A stretch of DNA of 64,000 nt. Origin: Bdellovibrio sp. BCCA (GTDB lineage: Bacteria; Bdellovibrionota; Bdellovibrionia; Bdellovibrionales; Bdellovibrionaceae). Each line of letters begins with the position of its first letter. Within the stretch, counting starts at the first letter, position 1. Below are positions 8,330 to 16,589 of the stretch, in pieces. Where the stretch lies: NCBI RefSeq assembly GCF_037996825.1, contig NZ_JBBNAC010000001.1, forward strand, positions 2,604,001-2,668,000, written 5' to 3'. The notes below the pieces were generated by a model. That model saw only the letters and a program-made list of their open reading frames with translations, ran no database searches and was not told the DNA's origin. Both the position numbers and the translations under genes were made by a program.

Positions 8330-9130
8330 TTAGTCGCCGGTAGAACCTTGAAGCTGCGCTTGTTCAAAGCGGTTTTGTTCTTCCATCACAAGTTGCGAAA
8401 TTTCTCTTTTTAAATCATTAAAATCCGGAGACGCCGGATTGCGGGGGCGCGGAAGCTCGACGTGAATATCTTTTTTTACGGTGCCTGGACGGTAACTCAT
8501 CACGATGATTCGATCTGATAAATAAATCGATTCTTCAATCGAGTGCGTAACAAAGACTATCGTCTTTTTAAGTTCACTCCAAAGCTTTAGCAATTCATCT
8601 TGCAGACTTCGCCGAGTCAATGCATCCAACGCGCCAAAAGGTTCATCCATCAACATGATCGGAGAATCCAAAGCCAAAACTCTGGCGATAGCGACCCGTT
8701 GTCTCATCCCTCCCGAAAGATCTTTCGGAAAGCGGTCCCGGAAATCCGTGAGCTTGAGCATTTTCAATAATTCATTCAGTTTGTTTTCAATCTTCTGAGA
8801 ATTTTCTTTTTTAATTTTTAAACCAAACGTGATGTTCTCAGCCACAGTCATCCAAGGAAAGAGCGCGTACTCTTGAAAGACCATGCCGCGATCAGGGCCC
8901 GGCAATAAGACCACTTTTCCATCAACGCGAATTTCACCTTGTGTGGGTAAAGAAAATCCCGCGATGGCATTAAGAAGCGTGCTCTTCCCGCATCCAGAAG
9001 GTCCCAATAAACACACAAACTGTCCTGCTGAAATATTAAAGTCGATATCACGAAGAGCGACAACGTCTTTGCCTTCGCCGTAAAAAACTTTGTGGACATG
9101 ATCGATTTCAATTTGCGTGGTTTCGCTCAT
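8330..9130 (-). CDS. ABC transporter ATP-binding protein, NitT/TauT (SsuB/TauB) type
   Basis: The ATPase of an importer, about 266 residues, carries all ABC motifs: Walker A GPSGCGKST, Q-loop VFQEYALFPW, signature LSGGMRQRVAIARVLA, Walker B IMLMDEPFGALD and the switch His in VFVTHSIEES. The ALFPWMTV after the Q-loop and the overall length fit the COG1116 nitrate/sulfonate/taurine group. I start it at 9130, where ATG overlaps the permease TGA (ATGA) after GAGG; a longer frame to 9148 is less likely. It is the last gene of a binding protein-permease-ATPase operon. Substrate unknown. Confidence 0.9.
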   Translation of the reverse strand: MSETTQIEIDHVHKVFYGEGKDVVALRDIDFNISAGQFVCLLGPSGCGKSTLLNAIAGFSLPTQGEIRVDGKVVLLPGPDRGMVFQEYALFPWMTVAENITFGLKIKKENSQKIENKLNELLKMLKLTDFRDRFPKDLSGGMRQRVAIARVLALDSPIMLMDEPFGALDALTRRSLQDELLKLWSELKKTIVFVTHSIEESIYLSDRIIVMSYRPGTVKKDIHVELPRPRNPASPDFNDLKREISQLVMEEQNRFEQAQLQGSTGD

Positions 9131-9942
9131 TCCAAACCTCGATGCCAACGCAAAAGATAATTATTAAGTCTGCTGACTCCGGTATCGATTGCAAGTCCCA
9201 ATAAACCAATAGAAAACATGCCAGCGATAATTTTGTCAGACCAGAAGTATTCGCGTGCTTCCAGGATGCGATATCCAAGTCCGTTGTTGACCGCGATCAT
9301 CTCTGCCACGATCATACAAATAAATCCGGTACCAATTCCGATGCGCACGCCGCTTAAAATGTACGGCATCGCTGCTGGCAAGATCACTTTTAAAAACATC
9401 ACGCGAGGATTGGCTCCCAGATTTCTTGCCGCTCGAATGTAAATACTGTCCACGGCTCTGACTCCCACGATGGTGTTCATTAATACCGGAAAGAAAGCGC
9501 CCAGACTGATCAGAAAAACCGCGGGAGGGTCCCCAAGACCAAACCACAAAATAGCTAACGGAATAAAAGCAATCGGAGGAATCGGACGAAGCACTTGAAT
9601 CAGAGGATTAAAGTAATCATAAATATGAGTGCTTGCTCCCATCAAAAGACCTAAAGGCAGTGCGAGTCCCGCGCCGATGATAAATCCCACGGCGACACGA
9701 TAAGAACTTGCGATAAGATCACGGATAAGTTCTCCGGAAAAAAGCCATTTAATGTAAGAGCCTTGCGCGGGATCATAAGCTTCGTATGGTTTCAGATATT
9801 CATACCATTTCATCAAAACAGCAGTAGGTGCCGGCAGCACTTGAGGGTTCACTCCTCCGAAACGCACAACAAGCTCCCACACAATCAGTATGGCAGCGGG
9901 CACCCAAAATCCTTTTATGGCCGACGTCCATGCTATTTTCAA
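9127..9942 (-). CDS. ABC transporter permease, NitT/TauT (SsuC/TauC) type
   Basis: This 271-residue inner-membrane protein has about six hydrophobic segments. Its EAA-like loop (RAARNLGANPRVMFLKVILPAAMPYI) is the site that contacts the ATPase in binding-protein-dependent importers. The N-terminal part ending LIQVLRPIPPIAFIPLAILW is typical of SsuC/TauC permeases. It lies 10 bp after the binding-protein gene and overlaps the ATPase gene by 4 nt. Substrate cannot be told from sequence. Confidence 0.9.
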   Translation of the reverse strand: MKIAWTSAIKGFWVPAAILIVWELVVRFGGVNPQVLPAPTAVLMKWYEYLKPYEAYDPAQGSYIKWLFSGELIRDLIASSYRVAVGFIIGAGLALPLGLLMGASTHIYDYFNPLIQVLRPIPPIAFIPLAILWFGLGDPPAVFLISLGAFFPVLMNTIVGVRAVDSIYIRAARNLGANPRVMFLKVILPAAMPYILSGVRIGIGTGFICMIVAEMIAVNNGLGYRILEAREYFWSDKIIAGMFSIGLLGLAIDTGVSRLNNYLLRWHRGLE

Positions 9943-9952
9943 ACTTCAACTC

Positions 9953-10954
9953 CTAAGGAACTCCCATGGATTTTTTGGCGTCTGCAAGAAGATCCAACTT
10001 CACCCAGTCCACTGCTTTGGGAGGATTTTTCATTCGACCGACGCCATACTTTTGCATAAGGTCCGTTGTGATTTGCATGTGCTCCACAGTGAGGTCATAC
10101 GTGTACTCCGCATTCCCCATAGCGTCCTTGAAATCTTGAGGAGTGATTTGTCCTTTGAACATTTTTTCGATCACATATTTCTGCGCAAGATCGGGTTTTT
10201 CAATGAAGGTCTTTGTCGCATCAACAAAACATTTCATAAATCTTTCGGCGACGGCTTTTTTATTTTTGTACATGGTCTCTGTCATCACGAGTGTACGAAT
10301 CGGTTCTCCCATTGGAGTGTCGTAAGGCTTGATAAGCTCCACGCCGTAACCTTTATTGATGGCCTGTGAAGACTGGGGTTCACTCTGTGACATGGCATCG
10401 ATGTTTTTTGCTTGAAGTGCTTGATTCAAATCCGCGAAGGCCATAAAAACAATTCTCACGTCTTTTCCAGGCTGTTCAGACCAGGTGAGATTGTTTTTAG
10501 CAAGTTCGGCGTACAATAGAAGTTCTTGAGCCCCGCCGCGAGCTACGCCCACTTTTTTGCCTTTAAGTTCTTTGACCGACGTGATTTTTAAATCAGGGCG
10601 CACAACAATGCGCGCCCCGCCTTTCGCAAATCCAGCAACGGCGTAAATCGGCGCGCCACCTGCTCGCCCCGCAATGGCGGCATCTGCGGCACTGGCGGCG
10701 ACGTCAATCTCTCCAGCGATGATAGCCGGGATGATGTCGAGACCTTTTGCGAAAACTCTTTCTTGAACTTTTAATCCGTATTTTCCGCAGTGTTCAGTGA
10801 GATAACTAATGGCACCGTAGTGCGCGAATTTTAAATTTCCAACACGGACTAGATCGGGGGCTTGCGCTTTTGCATCGAAGTTAAGAATGGAGAGAATCAG
10901 AAGAAAGAAAAAACTAAGTATGAGTTTTGAGTGACGCTGATGAGCTTGCTGCAT
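9953..10954 (-). CDS. ABC transporter substrate-binding protein, NMT1/THI5-like
   Basis: This 333-residue periplasmic protein has a signal peptide (about 1-30, ending AKAQA) and a strong SD (AAGGAGG). The pattern from residue 35 (VRVGNLKFAHYGAISYL, then IPAIIAGEIDVA and a GAPIYAVAGF strand) is that of the NMT1/THI5-like binding proteins of nitrate, sulfonate, taurine or pyrimidine-precursor importers. It is the first gene of the three-gene transporter operon, whose order (binding protein, permease, ATPase) is classic. No sulfur or nitrogen assimilation gene lies beside it to reveal the substrate. Confidence 0.87.
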   Translation of the reverse strand: MQQAHQRHSKLILSFFFLLILSILNFDAKAQAPDLVRVGNLKFAHYGAISYLTEHCGKYGLKVQERVFAKGLDIIPAIIAGEIDVAASAADAAIAGRAGGAPIYAVAGFAKGGARIVVRPDLKITSVKELKGKKVGVARGGAQELLLYAELAKNNLTWSEQPGKDVRIVFMAFADLNQALQAKNIDAMSQSEPQSSQAINKGYGVELIKPYDTPMGEPIRTLVMTETMYKNKKAVAERFMKCFVDATKTFIEKPDLAQKYVIEKMFKGQITPQDFKDAMGNAEYTYDLTVEHMQITTDLMQKYGVGRMKNPPKAVDWVKLDLLADAKKSMGVP

Positions 10955-11063
10955 ACGACCTCCTTACTTTCAACAACCCTATCCCACTCCCGAATACCCC
11001 GACTCGCAATAAGTCTTATGACATCGATTTAATATGCCTAACGACAGATGACGTTTATGAAAT

Positions 11064-11092
11064 GATGTTATTTGTCTTTTCACGACTATAAT
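11064..11092 (+). promoter_or_regulatory. Candidate sigma-70-like promoter of the basic protein gene
   Basis: A perfect -10 hexamer TATAAT lies at 11087-11092, 41 bp before the start codon. The region 17 bp upstream of it (GATGTT) is a poor -35, so the promoter is either weak or activator-dependent. Confidence 0.4.
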
Positions 11093-11133
11093 AAAACAAA
11101 CATAAGATCTAAAAAATTTTAAAGGAGTCCTTC

Positions 11134-11451
11134 ATGAAACAAAAAGCACACGCAAGAAAAACCACTGGCGCAAAGAAAACAAGAACTACGACTTTAAAAG
11201 CAAAGACGAAAGCCAAAGCAAGCCCTAAGAAACAAGCCATGTCTAAACTCGCTACAAAAGCAAAGCCAGCTCCTCGCAGCAGAGCAAAAGTGGAATCCAC
11301 TTTGGAAACGCCTCGTGAGCCTTCACGCGAAATGGAAAGTTTGACGGAACAACCTAAAATGAAAATTTCTAGAAAAAACAGCGGCACATTCCGCGAGAAT
11401 CAAAGAAGCCAATCACAACCAAATTCTGTGAATCCGGCAGGCCGCAGATAA
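11134..11451 (+). CDS. Lys/Ala-rich histone-H1-like basic protein
   Basis: This 105-residue protein has no hydrophobic core. Its first 60 residues are a run of Lys, Ala, Thr and Arg (KTTGAKKTRTTTLKAKTKAK) like the tails of histone H1-like bacterial proteins; the second half is polar with more Arg, Ser and Gln. A strong SD (AAAGGAG, 6 nt) and a TATAAT box precede it, so it is probably well expressed. Non-specific DNA or RNA binding, such as nucleoid compaction, is inferred from charge alone. It could also be a disordered RNA-binding or ribosome-associated protein. Confidence 0.7.
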   Translation: MKQKAHARKTTGAKKTRTTTLKAKTKAKASPKKQAMSKLATKAKPAPRSRAKVESTLETPREPSREMESLTEQPKMKISRKNSGTFRENQRSQSQPNSVNPAGRR

Positions 11452-11460
11452 TTTAAAACG

Positions 11461-11509
11461 GCATGAAGCCTGAGCGCTTTGCGCCCAGGCTCCGTTTGGC
11501 TTTCGCCGA
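11461..11509 (-). repeat. Stop-anchored hairpin repeat, hutU copy (divergent)
   Basis: Starting directly after the hutU TAA, the minus strand reads TCGGCG, GCC, GGAGCC, a GCGC-AAA-GCGC core and GGCT, the same order and spacing as the copies after hutH and acnA. Here the stem is nearly continuous (11 bp with one G.U; 11467-11477 with 11481-11491). No clear T-run follows, but it may still help end the hut transcript. Confidence 0.65.
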
Positions 11510-13156
11510 TTAAATCCAAAGACTTTTTACACCGCGTTCAATCGCGACTTCTTTTGCAAGTTCATAACCTGCATCCAAATGTCTGAAGACGCCCATTGCT
11601 GGATCGGCCGTCAAAACGCGCTCTAAACGACGAGCCGCTTTTTCAGTTCCGTCAGCAACGATCACTTGTCCTGCGTGTTGGCTGTAACCCATGCCGACAC
11701 CACCGCCGTGATGCAAGCTCACCCACGTCGCTCCACACGCTGTATTCACAAGCGCATTAAGAAGAGCCCAGTCACTCACAGCATCTGATCCATCTTTCAT
11801 CGCTTCGGTTTCACGATTTGGTGAAGCCACAGAACCGCAATCCAAATGGTCACGACCGATCACGATCGGAGCTTTCACTTTTCCTTCCGCTACTAGTTGA
11901 TTGAACATCAGACCGGCTTTTGCGCGCTCGCCGTATTCAAGCCAGCAGATACGCGCAGGCAAACCTTGGAATGCGATACGCTCTTCCGCCATATCCAACC
12001 AACGAAGAAGATCTTTTTTATGAGGGAAAAGTTTTCTCATCGCATCGTCAGTCACTTTGATATCGTTTGGATCACCTGACAAAGCCACCCAACGGAAAGG
12101 ACCGCTGCCTTTGCAGAACAAAGGACGGATGAATGCCGGAACAAATCCCGGGTAATCAAACGCATTCTCAACACCCGCTTCATAAGCGCGCGCGCGAAGG
12201 TTGTTACCGTAGTCAAATGTCACAGCACCGCGGTCTTTCATGATAAGCATACCGCGAACATGTTTTGCCATCGCATCGTAAGCCGCTTTCAAATAAGCTT
12301 TTTGATCGCGCTCACGGAATTCTTTTGCCGTCTCTACTGTGTAACCTTCAGGGATGTAACCCACCAAAGGATCATGTGCTGACGTTTGATCCGTCAAAAG
12401 ATCTGGAGTGAATCCTTTTTCGATCAATTGATGAATCACTGTGGCCATATTGCCAAGAAGTGCGATGGATTTTGCTTCTCCCGCTGCCGTGTATTTTTTG
12501 ACACGCGCAATGGCATCATCAAGATCTGTTGCGACTTCATCAACGTATTTTGTTTCAAGACGTTTTTGAATACGAGTTGGATCAATTTCAACGGCAAGAA
12601 CGCAAGCACCCGCAAACACACCCGCAAGAGGTTGAGCTCCGCCCATTCCTCCTAGGCCCGCTGTCAAAATCACGCGGCCTTTAAGACTTCCGCCAAAATG
12701 TTGGCGACCCGCCTCAACGAATGATTCATAAGTTCCTTGGATGATGCCTTGAGTTCCGATGTAAATCCAAGAACCCGCCGTCATCTGTCCGTACATCATC
12801 AAACCCTTTTTATCGAGTTCGTTGAAAACTTCCCACGTCGCCCACTTAGGAACAAGGTTTGAGTTTGCAAGAAGGACGCGAGGAGCATCTTCGTGAGTTT
12901 TCAAAATACCAATTGGTTTTCCAGATTGAACAAGAAGAGTTTCGTCATTCTCTAGATTTTTTAGAGCTTCCAAAATTTTATCGAAAGACTCCCAGTTGCG
13001 AGCCGCTTTTCCTATACCACCATACACAACCAAATCTTCAGGACGCTCGGCCACTTGAGGATCTAAGTTATTTTGAATCATGCGGTAGGCCGCTTCTTGC
13101 AGCCAGCCTTTGCAGACCATTTTATTTCCAGTTGGGGCTTTTATAACTCGAGACAT
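11510..13156 (-). CDS. hutU: Urocanate hydratase
   Basis: This 548-residue enzyme hydrates urocanate to imidazolone propionate, the second step of histidine breakdown, using tightly bound NAD+ as an electrophile. The NAD-binding segment [10 protein letters not shown] and the N-terminal [19 protein letters not shown] are characteristic, as is the C-terminal [17 protein letters not shown] stretch. Length matches the family (about 550-560). An SD (CGGAGG) sits 5 nt before the ATG. It follows hutH with a 131-bp gap that contains a hairpin repeat, so the pair is probably co-transcribed. hutI and hutG are not in this window. Confidence 0.97.
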   Translation of the reverse strand: MSRVIKAPTGNKMVCKGWLQEAAYRMIQNNLDPQVAERPEDLVVYGGIGKAARNWESFDKILEALKNLENDETLLVQSGKPIGILKTHEDAPRVLLANSNLVPKWATWEVFNELDKKGLMMYGQMTAGSWIYIGTQGIIQGTYESFVEAGRQHFGGSLKGRVILTAGLGGMGGAQPLAGVFAGACVLAVEIDPTRIQKRLETKYVDEVATDLDDAIARVKKYTAAGEAKSIALLGNMATVIHQLIEKGFTPDLLTDQTSAHDPLVGYIPEGYTVETAKEFRERDQKAYLKAAYDAMAKHVRGMLIMKDRGAVTFDYGNNLRARAYEAGVENAFDYPGFVPAFIRPLFCKGSGPFRWVALSGDPNDIKVTDDAMRKLFPHKKDLLRWLDMAEERIAFQGLPARICWLEYGERAKAGLMFNQLVAEGKVKAPIVIGRDHLDCGSVASPNRETEAMKDGSDAVSDWALLNALVNTACGATWVSLHHGGGVGMGYSQHAGQVIVADGTEKAARRLERVLTADPAMGVFRHLDAGYELAKEVAIERGVKSLWI

Positions 13157-13168
13157 TTTTCCTCCGGG

Positions 13169-13183
13169 AGGTACGCCGTACCT
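13169..13183 (-). promoter_or_regulatory. Short hairpin beside the hutU ribosome-binding site
   Basis: A perfect inverted repeat AGGTAC-GGC-GTACCT lies immediately upstream of the CGGAGG ribosome-binding site of hutU. It could modulate ribosome access in the hutH-hutU transcript or be a protein-binding site; function is inferred from position only. Confidence 0.4.
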
Positions 13184-13236
13184 TTTTGAATTGCACTGCG
13201 TAGCTATAAATTAATTTTATCCTATATTGCTTTGTT

Positions 13237-13287
13237 CTGCTTCAGCTTACGCGCCATCAGCGCTACAGCTCTGCCGGCGTCCGCCGA
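13237..13287 (-). repeat. Stop-anchored hairpin repeat, hutH copy
   Basis: On the minus strand this starts at the first base after the hutH TAG with TCGGCGGACGCCGGCAGAG and continues to GCTGAAGCAG. Core hairpin: AGCT-GTA-GCGCT-GAT-GGCGC-GTA-AGCT. The outer AGCT/AGCT pair replaces AGCC/GGCT in the acnA and OmpA-like copies, a compensatory change. It is intercistronic between hutH and hutU and has no T-run. Confidence 0.8.
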
Positions 13288-14823
13288 CTACCACTCCAGC
13301 TCGCCGACAGTTTTTTGTACAACGGCTTGAAGTTCACCAGAAACCATCATCGCTTTGATCGCTTCAACGTCCTTTGAAAAAACACGGTCTTCGCTCGCGA
13401 AGGGCACTGTTTTACGGATATGATCGTAAACGGCTTTCACCGCAGCCGAAGGTTTTAATGGAGCAAGCAAGTCCAAAGCCTGGCATGCTGACAACATTTC
13501 CATCGCGACAACGTTTTCAGCGTTACGCAAAATCTGAGCAAATTTGCGAGCGGCAATCGTACCCATAGAAACGTGATCTTCTTTTTCAGCCGATGTCGGA
13601 ATAGAATCCACACTCGCCGGATGTGCCAAGACTTTATTCTCACTCACCAATGAAGCTGCCGCTACTTGCACAATCATATGACCTGAGTTCAATCCACCGT
13701 TCGGAGTTAAGAATGCTGGAAGCTCACTCATCTGCGTTGAAATCATTTTTGAAATACGGCATTCGCTAATACTTGCTTGAGAAGAAATCGCAATCCCCGC
13801 GAAATCCATCGCGTGCGCCACCGGCATCCCGTGGAAGTTACCGCAAGAAAGAACTTTATTCGCATCCGCAAAAACCAACGGATTGTCTGTTGAAGAGTTC
13901 GCTTCTGTTTCCAAAACTTTTGTCACGTATCTCAAAGCATCTTTCGCAGCTCCGTGAACTGCAGGCATACAACGAAGAGAATAAGCATCTTGCACGCGTG
14001 GATCGTTCACCGCATGGCTTTCAGAGATTTCACTTTTCTCTCCCATGAGCTTCATCAAGTTGCGCGCAGTTTTTGCTTCACCTGGATGAGGACGAGTTGC
14101 GGAGATCAACGGATCAAAAGCCTTGCGAGTGCCGCGAAGACCTTCAAGTGACATTGCTCCTGCGAGATCCGCCATCCACAGAAGACGTCTTGCCTCCCAC
14201 ACGGACAACAAACCGATGGATGTCATCACTTGGCAGCCGTTGATCATTGAAAGACCTTCTTTTGCTTTCAGCTCCAGAGGTTTGATATTTTTTTCTTTCA
14301 GAAGTGTTTGCACAGGGACGATTTTGCCATCAGCTCCCCAGGCATCGCCCTCACCGATAATCGTTAAAGCCAGGTGTGAAAGCGGAGCCAAGTCCCCACT
14401 CGCTCCCACCGAACCTTGAGAAGGAACGACCGGAATGATGTCGTTATTAAGGAACTCAAGAATTTTTTCGACAACCAACGGACGAATACCGCTATGGCCT
14501 TTTGCCAAAGCATTGGCACGAAGAACCATCATCGCACGCGTTTCTTTTTTCGTGAATGGAGTTCCGACACCCATGCTGTGAGAGCGGATCAAATTTTTTT
14601 GCAATTGTTCAATTTCGGAATCGGAAATACGAACGGAAGAAAAAGCACCAAAGCCGGTGTTCACGCCATACATCACTTCGCCGCTAGAAATACGGCCTTC
14701 GATGTAGTCGCGGGATTTTTGCATCTGCGCTTTCCCTGTCGCAGAAAGTTCCGCTTTGATTTGCGGATTGTGAGCAATTTCAAAAAGGTTTTCGAGCGTG
14801 ATGTTTTCACCAGTAATCTGCAT
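13288..14823 (-). CDS. hutH: Histidine ammonia-lyase
   Basis: This 511-residue cytoplasmic enzyme removes ammonia from histidine to give urocanate. The segment GSVGASGDLAPLSHL holds the Ala-Ser-Gly triad that cyclises into the MIO electrophile, and the N-terminal YGVNTGFGAF carries the conserved catalytic Tyr loop of the aromatic ammonia-lyase family. Length is typical (about 510). An AGGAG lies 11 nt before the ATG. The gene heads the hutH-hutU pair and diverges from the FKBP gene across 144 bp. Its stop codon is directly followed by a hairpin repeat. Confidence 0.97.
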   Translation of the reverse strand: MQITGENITLENLFEIAHNPQIKAELSATGKAQMQKSRDYIEGRISSGEVMYGVNTGFGAFSSVRISDSEIEQLQKNLIRSHSMGVGTPFTKKETRAMMVLRANALAKGHSGIRPLVVEKILEFLNNDIIPVVPSQGSVGASGDLAPLSHLALTIIGEGDAWGADGKIVPVQTLLKEKNIKPLELKAKEGLSMINGCQVMTSIGLLSVWEARRLLWMADLAGAMSLEGLRGTRKAFDPLISATRPHPGEAKTARNLMKLMGEKSEISESHAVNDPRVQDAYSLRCMPAVHGAAKDALRYVTKVLETEANSSTDNPLVFADANKVLSCGNFHGMPVAHAMDFAGIAISSQASISECRISKMISTQMSELPAFLTPNGGLNSGHMIVQVAAASLVSENKVLAHPASVDSIPTSAEKEDHVSMGTIAARKFAQILRNAENVVAMEMLSACQALDLLAPLKPSAAVKAVYDHIRKTVPFASEDRVFSKDVEAIKAMMVSGELQAVVQKTVGELEW

Positions 14824-14967
14824 AGTTCGGACTTCTCCTGAAAGGCCCGCATCCTAGCGCATGGACTCTATTTTAGGTACTTTCAAGCCTCTTTTTGCTC
14901 CGCATTATCGCACCTTATTAAGAGGTTTCTCTCCCCTTGCTCCTTAGAAAAATGTAAATCTGACTTT

Positions 14968-15303
14968 ATGAATGAGATTAAAATCACGGACACGTTGGAA
15001 GGCACTGGCAAGGCGGCGGAAAAAGGCGCGCTTTGTTTTTGTCATTACGAAGGATTTCTGGAAGACGGAACAAAGTTTGATTCCTCTTACGATCATGGCC
15101 GCCAATTTGAGTTCGTTGTGGGTTCAAAGAAAGTGATTCAAGGTTGGAGCCAGGGAATCTTGGGAATGAAAGAAGGCGGAAAACGCACGATCTTTGTTCC
15201 TTCTCACCTTGCCTATGGTGAGCGACAGATTGGGAAATTTATTAAACCGCATTCAAATCTAATTTTTCATGTCGAGCTTTTTGAAGTGCGACCGCGAGAG
15301 TAA
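14968..15303 (+). CDS. FKBP-type peptidyl-prolyl cis-trans isomerase
   Basis: This 111-residue protein is a single FKBP domain without signal peptide, so it should act in the cytoplasm on proline isomerisation. It carries the family pattern: HYEGFLEDGTKFDSSYDHG, then FVVGSKKVIQGW, GMKEGGKRTIFVPSHLAYG and the final IFHVELFEV strand. These include the Tyr, Asp, Phe, Val-Ile-Trp and Tyr positions that line the active site. It is longer only at the N-terminus than a minimal FKBP12. It stands alone, ends at a bidirectional terminator and shares its upstream region with hutH. Confidence 0.95.
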   Translation: MNEIKITDTLEGTGKAAEKGALCFCHYEGFLEDGTKFDSSYDHGRQFEFVVGSKKVIQGWSQGILGMKEGGKRTIFVPSHLAYGERQIGKFIKPHSNLIFHVELFEVRPRE

Positions 15304-15315
15304 ATTTCAAAAAAA

Positions 15316-15345
15316 AAGAGGAGCTGAACCGCTCCTCTTCTCGTT
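15316..15345. terminator. Bidirectional intrinsic terminator
   Basis: A 9-bp stem AAGAGGAGC / GCTCCTCTT with loop TGAACC is preceded by an A-run and followed by TCTCGTTTT. It serves the FKBP gene on the plus strand and the beta-barrel gene on the minus strand. Confidence 0.8.
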
Positions 15346-15363
15346 TTAAATTTTGAATTTTAA

Positions 15364-15891
15364 TTAGAATTCAAGAGGCAATGAAACGGAAAGAACGTAA
15401 GAGTCGTTCTTAGTATCACCAGGAATCGTAACGCCATCAAGTTCAGTGAATTTTTCATTCACATACTCAAGATTCAAAGAAATAAAGGGAAGACCTGTGA
15501 AGCCGACACCCACTTTATAGCTTGTACCTTTTGCCTTTCCTGAGTTCTCGAATTTCATTTCATCCATAAATCCGTAACCTACCCAAGCTCTTAACAAAAT
15601 AGGGAAATCCATTCCGACAACACCGTAAAGTGTACTTCTTTTGCCATCTTCATTTGGCAAACTGTCGGGCTTTGAAGTTCCGCTTACACCCAATGTGTAA
15701 TCCAAACCACCCCAGAAAAAGATCGGTGCCGCGTAAGCCAAACGAAGGCCTACTTGTGAACCGTCAAACTTACCGTCTGGATTTTTCGTTTTTCCCATTT
15801 CATAACCAAGATATGGTTCAATAAGAATTCCGGCGTGGGATACGCTCGTAAAGCCTAGTGCCAAAGCAAAAACCAACAACAGCTTTTTCAT
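15364..15891 (-). CDS. Small outer-membrane beta-barrel protein
   Basis: This 175-residue protein has a signal peptide (MKKLLLVFALALGFTSVSHA) and about eight amphipathic strands of the OmpA/OmpX-like barrel type (GLRLAYAAPIFFWGGLDYTLG, SLNLEYVNEKF). It ends with SVSLPLEF, with the terminal Phe recognised by the Bam machinery. An 8-stranded outer-membrane barrel is the most likely structure. The porin or adhesion role cannot be told. It is monocistronic and ends at the terminator shared with the FKBP gene. Confidence 0.8.
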   Translation of the reverse strand: MKKLLLVFALALGFTSVSHAGILIEPYLGYEMGKTKNPDGKFDGSQVGLRLAYAAPIFFWGGLDYTLGVSGTSKPDSLPNEDGKRSTLYGVVGMDFPILLRAWVGYGFMDEMKFENSGKAKGTSYKVGVGFTGLPFISLNLEYVNEKFTELDGVTIPGDTKNDSYVLSVSLPLEF

Positions 15892-16067
15892 AGAAGTCCT
15901 TCTCCTTTTGTAATCCTAAAATCATTGTGGATCCTTTAAAATTTTGAAGGGACTCGTGTGCACGGTCAACGGTGAGACCCTTTCTGAAACACTATTTTCT
16001 CAAAAAGGTCCAGGTTTCCCGTACCTAAGTTTACGTCTTGTCTCCACTTGCTCCACGGAGGGCTTTT

Positions 16068-16589
16068 ATGTTGCGTACATATAAAGACGACAGAGAGTTC
16101 TACTCTTCACTCCCTCGTAAACGCATCGGCGCAGGAGCCTTGCTTTTTTATAAACACGAATTGTTGATTGTCCAACCCACTTACAATCCCGGATGGATTT
16201 TACCGGGAGGCACTGTGGAAGGAGAAGAATCTCCGATGGAAGGATTGCTTCGAGAAGTTAAAGAAGAGCTTCAGTTAATCATTGAACCGACACTTCTTTT
16301 ATCCGTCGATTACATTCCGAATCTGGATGTCAAAGGAGAGTACATTCAATTTCTTTTTGCCGCCAAAGATCTGACAGAATCCCAAGTTCAAAAAATCAAA
16401 CTGCAAGAATATGAACTGCGCGACTATAAATTTCTTGCGGTGAATGAAGCCTTGGAACTTTTGACTCCGCCGGTAAGCCGACGTGTTGCGAGCACTTTGC
16501 ACGCTCACGAAAAATATCAGGGAGCGATTTATTTAGAAAATGGTCGACCGTATTTTGAAAAAGAAAAACACATCACTATTTCTATTTAA
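16068..16589 (+). CDS. Nudix hydrolase
   Basis: The ATG at 16068 follows GGAGGG by 5 nt; a longer frame from 16038 has no such site. The product of about 173 residues carries a Nudix box, GGTVEGEESPMEGLLREVKE followed by ELQL, fitting G-x5-E-x7-REV-x-EE except for Gln at the usual final Gly. The REVKEE acids bind the metal that hydrolyses nucleoside-diphosphate-linked substrates. An aromatic-rich N-terminal extension precedes the domain. The actual substrate is unknown. The stop overlaps by 8 bp the end of the convergent Rieske oxidoreductase gene. Confidence 0.9.
   Translation: MLRTYKDDREFYSSLPRKRIGAGALLFYKHELLIVQPTYNPGWILPGGTVEGEESPMEGLLREVKEELQLIIEPTLLLSVDYIPNLDVKGEYIQFLFAAKDLTESQVQKIKLQEYELRDYKFLAVNEALELLTPPVSRRVASTLHAHEKYQGAIYLENGRPYFEKEKHITISI

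Noticed and set aside
13157-13236. Riboswitch in the hutH-hutU gap
   Set aside because: Only a short hairpin next to the SD is visible; no known aptamer consensus was recognised.
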